From positions 186,001-250,000 of the forward strand of contig JALIGW010000158.1 in the NCBI GenBank assembly GCA_023053685.1: DNA of 64,000 bases. The letters are read 5' to 3'. The stretch comes from Diadophis punctatus similis. Taxonomy: Eukaryota > Chordata > Lepidosauria > Squamata > Dipsadidae. A model generated the notes under the pieces. That model was given only the letters and a program-made list of their open reading frames with translations. It searched no databases and had not been told where the DNA came from. The position numbers and the translations under genes are program-made. Of this stretch, positions 59,901-64,000 are shown one piece after another; positions within the stretch are counted from its first letter, which is position 1; each line of letters starts with the position of its first letter.

Positions 59901-62490
59901 TCTAGCATGTGGGGAACAGGAATATGTGTTTCTTTTTCATTTCTGAGGTGTTTGTCAAAAGTGATGTTTTTGGACAATTGAATCCTAAGGCGAATGCTGT
60001 GTTAGACTTTGGGCTAGCTCTTCAGGGTAGGCTCGGAATCAAAATTCAAGCGAGAATTCGGCTTTCCAGCATGTGGGGAACAGGAATATGTGTTTCTTTT
60101 TCATTTCTGAGGTGTTTGTCAAAAGTCATGTTTTTGGACTGAATTGAATCCTAAGGCGAATGCTGTGTTAGACTTTCGGCTAGCTCTTCATGGTAGGCTC
60201 GGAATCGAAAATCAAGCGAGAATTTGGCTTTCCAGCCCGTGGGGAACAGGAATATGTGTTTCATTTTCATTTCTGAGGTGTTTGTCAAAAGTCATGTTTT
60301 TTGGCTGTATTGAGTCCTAAGGCGAATGCTGTGTTAGACTTTGGGCTAGCTCTTCAGGGTAGGCTCGGAATCAAAATTCAAGCGAGAATTCGGCTTTCCA
60401 GCCCGTGGGGAACAGGAATATGTGTTTCTTTTTCATTTCTGAGGTGTTTGTCAAAAGTGATGTTTTTGGGCTGAATTGAATCCTAAGGCGAATGCTGTGT
60501 TAGACTTTGGGCTAGCTCTTCAGGGTAGGCTCGGAATCGAAAATCAAGTGAGAATTCGGCTTTCTAGCATGTGGGGAACAGGAATATGTGTTTCTTTTTC
60601 ATTTCTGAGGTGTTTGTCAAAAGTGATGTTTTTGGACAATTGAATCCTAAGACGAATGCTGTGTTAGACTTTCGGCTAGCTCTTCAGGGTAGGCTCGGAA
60701 TCGAAAATCAAGCGAGAATTTGGCTTTCCAGCACGTGGGGAACAGGAATATGTGTTTCTTTTTCATTTCTGAGGTGTTTGTCAAAAGTGATGTTTTTGGA
60801 CTGAATTGAATCCTAAGGTGAATGCTGTGTTAGACTTTCGGCTAGCCCTTCAGGGTAGGCTCAGAATCGAAAATCAAGCGAGAATTTGGCTTTCCAGCCC
60901 ATGGGGAACAGGAATATGTGTTTCATTTTCATTTCTGAGGTGGTTGTCAAAAGTCATGTTTTTGGGCTGAATTGAGAAATAAGGCGAATGCTGTGTTAGA
61001 CCTTGGGCTAGCTCTTCATGGAAAGGTCGGAATCGAAAATCAAGCGAGAATTTGGCTTTCCAGCACGTGGGGAACAGGAATATGTGTTTCTTTTTCATTT
61101 CTGAGGTGTTTGTCAAAAGTCATGTTTTTGGACTGAATTGAATCCTAAGGCGAATGCTGTGTTAGACTTTCGGAGAGCTCTTCATGGTAGGCTCGGAATC
61201 GAAAATCAAGCGAGAATTTGGCTTTCCAGCCCCTGGGGAACAGGAATATGTGTTTCATTTTCATTTCTGAGGTGTTTGTCAAAAGTCATGTTTTTTGGCT
61301 GTATTGAGTCCTAAGGCGAATGCTGTGTTAGACTTTGGGCTAGCTCTTCAGGGTAGGCTCGGAATCAAAATTCAAGCGAGAATTCGGCTTTCCAGCCCGT
61401 GGGGAACAGGAATATGTGTTTCTTTTTCATTTCTGAGGTGTTTGTCAAAAGTGATGTTTTTGGGCTGAATTGAATCCTAAGGCGAATGCTGTGTTAGACT
61501 TTGGGCTAGCTCTTCAGGGTAGGCTCGGAATCGAAAATCAAGCGAGAATTCGGCTTTCTAGCATGTGGGGAACAGGAATATGTGTTTCTTTTTCATTTCT
61601 GAGGTGTTTGTCAAAAGTGATGTTTTTGGACAATTGAATCCTAAGGCGAATGCTGTGTTAGACCTTGGGCTAGCTCTTCAGGGAAAGGTCGGAATCAAAA
61701 ATCAAGCGAGAATTCGGCTTTCCAGCCCGTTGGGAACAGGAATATGTGTTTCTTTTTCATTTCTGAGGTGTTTGTCAAAAGTGATGTTTTTGGGCTGAAT
61801 TGAGAACTAAGGCGAATTCCGTGTTAGACATTGGGATTTCTCTTTCGGGAAAGCTCGGAATCAAAAATCAAACGAGAATTCGGCTTTCCAGCCTGTGGGG
61901 AACAGGAATATGTGTTTCATTTTCATTTCTGAGGTGTTTGTCAAAAGTGATGTTTTTGGACATTGAATCCTAAGGCGAATGCTGTGTTAGACTTTCGGCT
62001 AGCTCTTCATGGTAGGCTCGGAATCGAAAATCAAGCGAGAATTTGGCTTTCCAGCCCGTGGGGAACAGGAATATGTGTTTCATTTTCATTTCTGAGGTGT
62101 TTGTCAAAAGTCATGTTTTTTGGCTGTATTGAGTCCTAAGGCGAATGCTGTGTTAGACTTTGGGCTAGCTCTTCAGGGTAGGCTCGGAATCAAAATTCAA
62201 GCGAGAATTCGGCTTTCCAGCCTGTGGGGAACAGGAATATGTGTTTCTTTTTCATTTCTGAGGTGTTTGTCAAAAGTGATGTTTTTGGGCTGAATTGAAT
62301 CCTAAGGCGAATGCTGTGTTAGACTTTGGGCTAGCTCTTCAGGGTAGGCTCGGAATCGAAAATCAAGTGAGAATTCGGCTTTCTAGCATGTGGGGAACAG
62401 GAATATGTGTTTCTTTTTCATTTCTGAGGTGTTTGTCAAAAGTGATGTTTTTGGACAATTGAATCCTAAGGCGAATGCTGTGTTAGACTT
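56975..62490 (+). repeat. Tandem duplication with a 3,143-bp period
   Basis: Copy 1 is about 56975-60117; copy 2 starts at 60118 and matches to about 62490, where one base differs from 59348. Private markers recur at exactly 3,143 bp: CCTAAGACGAATG near 57502 and 60645, GAGGTGGTTGTC near 57793 and 60936, AGCCCCTGGGG near 58086 and 61229, and GGACATTG at 58815 and 61958. The period equals 19 monomers minus 11 bp, consistent with four 164-bp units and one 163-bp unit. Confidence 0.85.
58818..60141 (+). repeat. Tandem duplication of a 662-bp, 4-monomer block
   Basis: Nested in the 3,143-bp repeat, two adjacent 662-bp copies (4 x 166 - 2) carry the same short-monomer unit at 59247 and 59909, the same AATCAAAATTC unit after it, and the same AAAGTCATG junction near 59461 and 60123. 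Similarity runs on to about 60401, where CCTGTGG in the copies becomes CCCGTGG. Confidence 0.75.
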
Positions 62491-64000
62491 TTGGCTAGCT
62501 CTTCAGGGTAGGCTCGGAATCGAAAATCAAGCGAGAATTTGGCTTTCCAGCACGTGGGGAACAGGAATATGTGTTTCTTTTTCATTTCTGAGGTGTTTGT
62601 CAAAAGTGATGTTTTTGGACTGAATTGAATCCTAAGGTGAATGCTGTGTTAGACTTTCGGCTAGCTCTTCAGGGTAGGCTCGGAATCGAAAATCAAGCGA
62701 GAATTTGGCTTTCCAGCCCGTGGGGAACAGGAATATGTGTTTCATTTTCATTTCTGAGGTGTTTGTCAAAAGTCATGTTTTTTGGCTGTATTGAGTCCTA
62801 AGGCGAATGCTGTGTTAGACTTTGGGCTAGCTCTTCAGGGTAGGCTCGGAATCAAAATTCAAGCGAGAATTTGGCTTTCCAGCACGTGGGGAACAGGAAT
62901 ATGTGTTTCTTTTTCATTTCTGAGGTGTTTGTCAAAAGTGATGTTTTTGGGCTGAATTGAGAACTAAGGCGAATTCCGTGTTAGACATTGGGCTTTCTCT
63001 TCAGGGAAAGCTCGGAATCAAAAATCAAGCGAGAATTCGGCTTTCCAGCCTGTGGGGAACAGGAATATGTGTTTCATTTTCATTTCTGAGGTGTTTGTCA
63101 AAAGTCATGTTTTTTGGCTGTATTGAGTCCTAAGGCGAATGCTGTGTTAGACTTTGGGCTAGCTCTTCAGGGAAAGGTCGGAATCAAAAATCAAGCGAGA
63201 ATTCGGCTTTCCAGCCTGTGGGGAACAGGAATATGTGTTTCTTTTTCATTTCTGAGGTGTTTGTCAAAAGTGATGTTTTTGGGCTGAATTGAGAACTAAG
63301 GCGAATTCCGTGTTAGACATTGGGCTTTCTCTTCAGGGTAGGCTCAGAATCGAAAATCAAGCGAGAATTCGGCTTTCTAGCATGTGGGGAACAGGAATAT
63401 GTGTTTCTATTTCATTTCTGAGGTGTTTGTCAAAAGTGATGTTTTTGGACAATTGAATCCTAAGGCGAATGCTGTGTTAGACTTTGGGCTAGCTCTTCAG
63501 GGTAGGCTCGGAATCGAAAATCAAGCGAGAATTTGGCTTTCCAGCACGTGGGGAACAGGAATATGTGTTTCTTTTTCATTTCTGAGGTGTTTGTCAAAAG
63601 TGATGTTTTTGGACTGAATTGAATCCTAAGGCGAATGCTGTGTTAGACTTTGGGCTAGCTCTTCAGGGTAGGCTCGGAATCGAAAATAAAGCGAGAATTC
63701 AGCTTTCCAGCCTGTGGGGAACAGGAATATGTGTTTCATTTTCATTTCTGAGGTGTTTGTCAAAAGTGATGTTTTTGGGCTGAATTGAGAAATAAGGCGA
63801 ATGCTGTGTTAGACCTTGGGCTAGCTCTTCAGGGTAGGCTCGGAATCAAAATTCAAGCGAGAATTCGGCTTTCCAGCCCGTGGGGAACAGGAATATGTGT
63901 TTCTTTTTCATTTCTGAGGTGTTTGTCAAAAGTGATATTTTTGGGCTGAATTGAATCCTAAGGCGAATGCTGTGTTAGACTTTCGGCTAGCTCTTCAGGG

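Larger units (their letters stand above)
49020..64000. repeat. 166-bp satellite array, right part (about 90 monomers)
   Basis: The same array resumes in phase after the retrotransposon and continues to the window edge, which falls inside a monomer. The monomer classes are those of the left part. 49961-52505 closely matches 39363-41907 at an offset of 10,598 bp, of which 4,962 bp is the inserted element plus its target duplication; the satellite-only period is therefore 5,636 bp (34 monomers with four short units). One difference I noticed is CAAGCAAG near 51425 against CAAGCGAG near 40827. No gene is supported here. Confidence 0.97.

Overview
The window holds two kinds of DNA. About 59 kb is one uninterrupted tandem satellite array with a basic unit of 166 bp, roughly 356 monomers, and it runs off both ends of the window. 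A single intact Ty1/copia-type LTR retrotransposon of 4,957 bp lies inside it on the minus strand (44063-49019). I see no host gene, tRNA, rRNA, CRISPR array or bacterial operon.

Organism: this is eukaryotic, heterochromatin-like DNA, plausibly centromeric or pericentromeric. An animal host is the best guess. The retrotransposon's primer site matches the anticodon arm of an animal-type initiator tRNA-Met better than the plant one (both from memory). Most differences between monomers are CpG to TpG/CpA changes, which suggests germline cytosine methylation. The species cannot be named from the sequence.

Layout: 1-44062 is satellite. It is built from several diverged monomer classes in variable higher-order blocks. 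A 164-bp monomer class ending in GGACAATTG serves as a phase marker, and the distances between successive markers are 166n-2 bp (164, 496, 662, 828, 994, 1326, 1492, 1658, 1824, 2156). Nested duplications are visible: a 10,770-bp period at the left end (1-2886 repeated at 10771-13656), and tandem duplications of 1326 bp (25.2-27.8 kb), 828 bp (28.3-29.9 kb), 2156 bp (from 40.5 kb, interrupted by the retrotransposon), 3143 bp (57.0-62.5 kb) and 662 bp (58.8-60.1 kb). 49020-64000 continues the same array. At 55.65-56.97 kb it carries an odd cluster of seven single-base insertions.

The retrotransposon: two 478-bp LTRs that look identical by eye, a 5-bp target-site duplication (ATGTT), a primer-binding site, a polypurine tract, and one open reading frame for a 1,291-residue Gag-Pol. 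The ORF has, in order, Gag with a CCHC knuckle, protease (DSG), integrase (HHCC, D-D-35-E), reverse transcriptase and RNase H. Removing the element and one target copy restores the satellite exactly, so this is a recent, structurally complete and possibly active insertion.

The many repeated 61-82 codon open stretches in the array are by-products of the satellite and are not annotated as genes.
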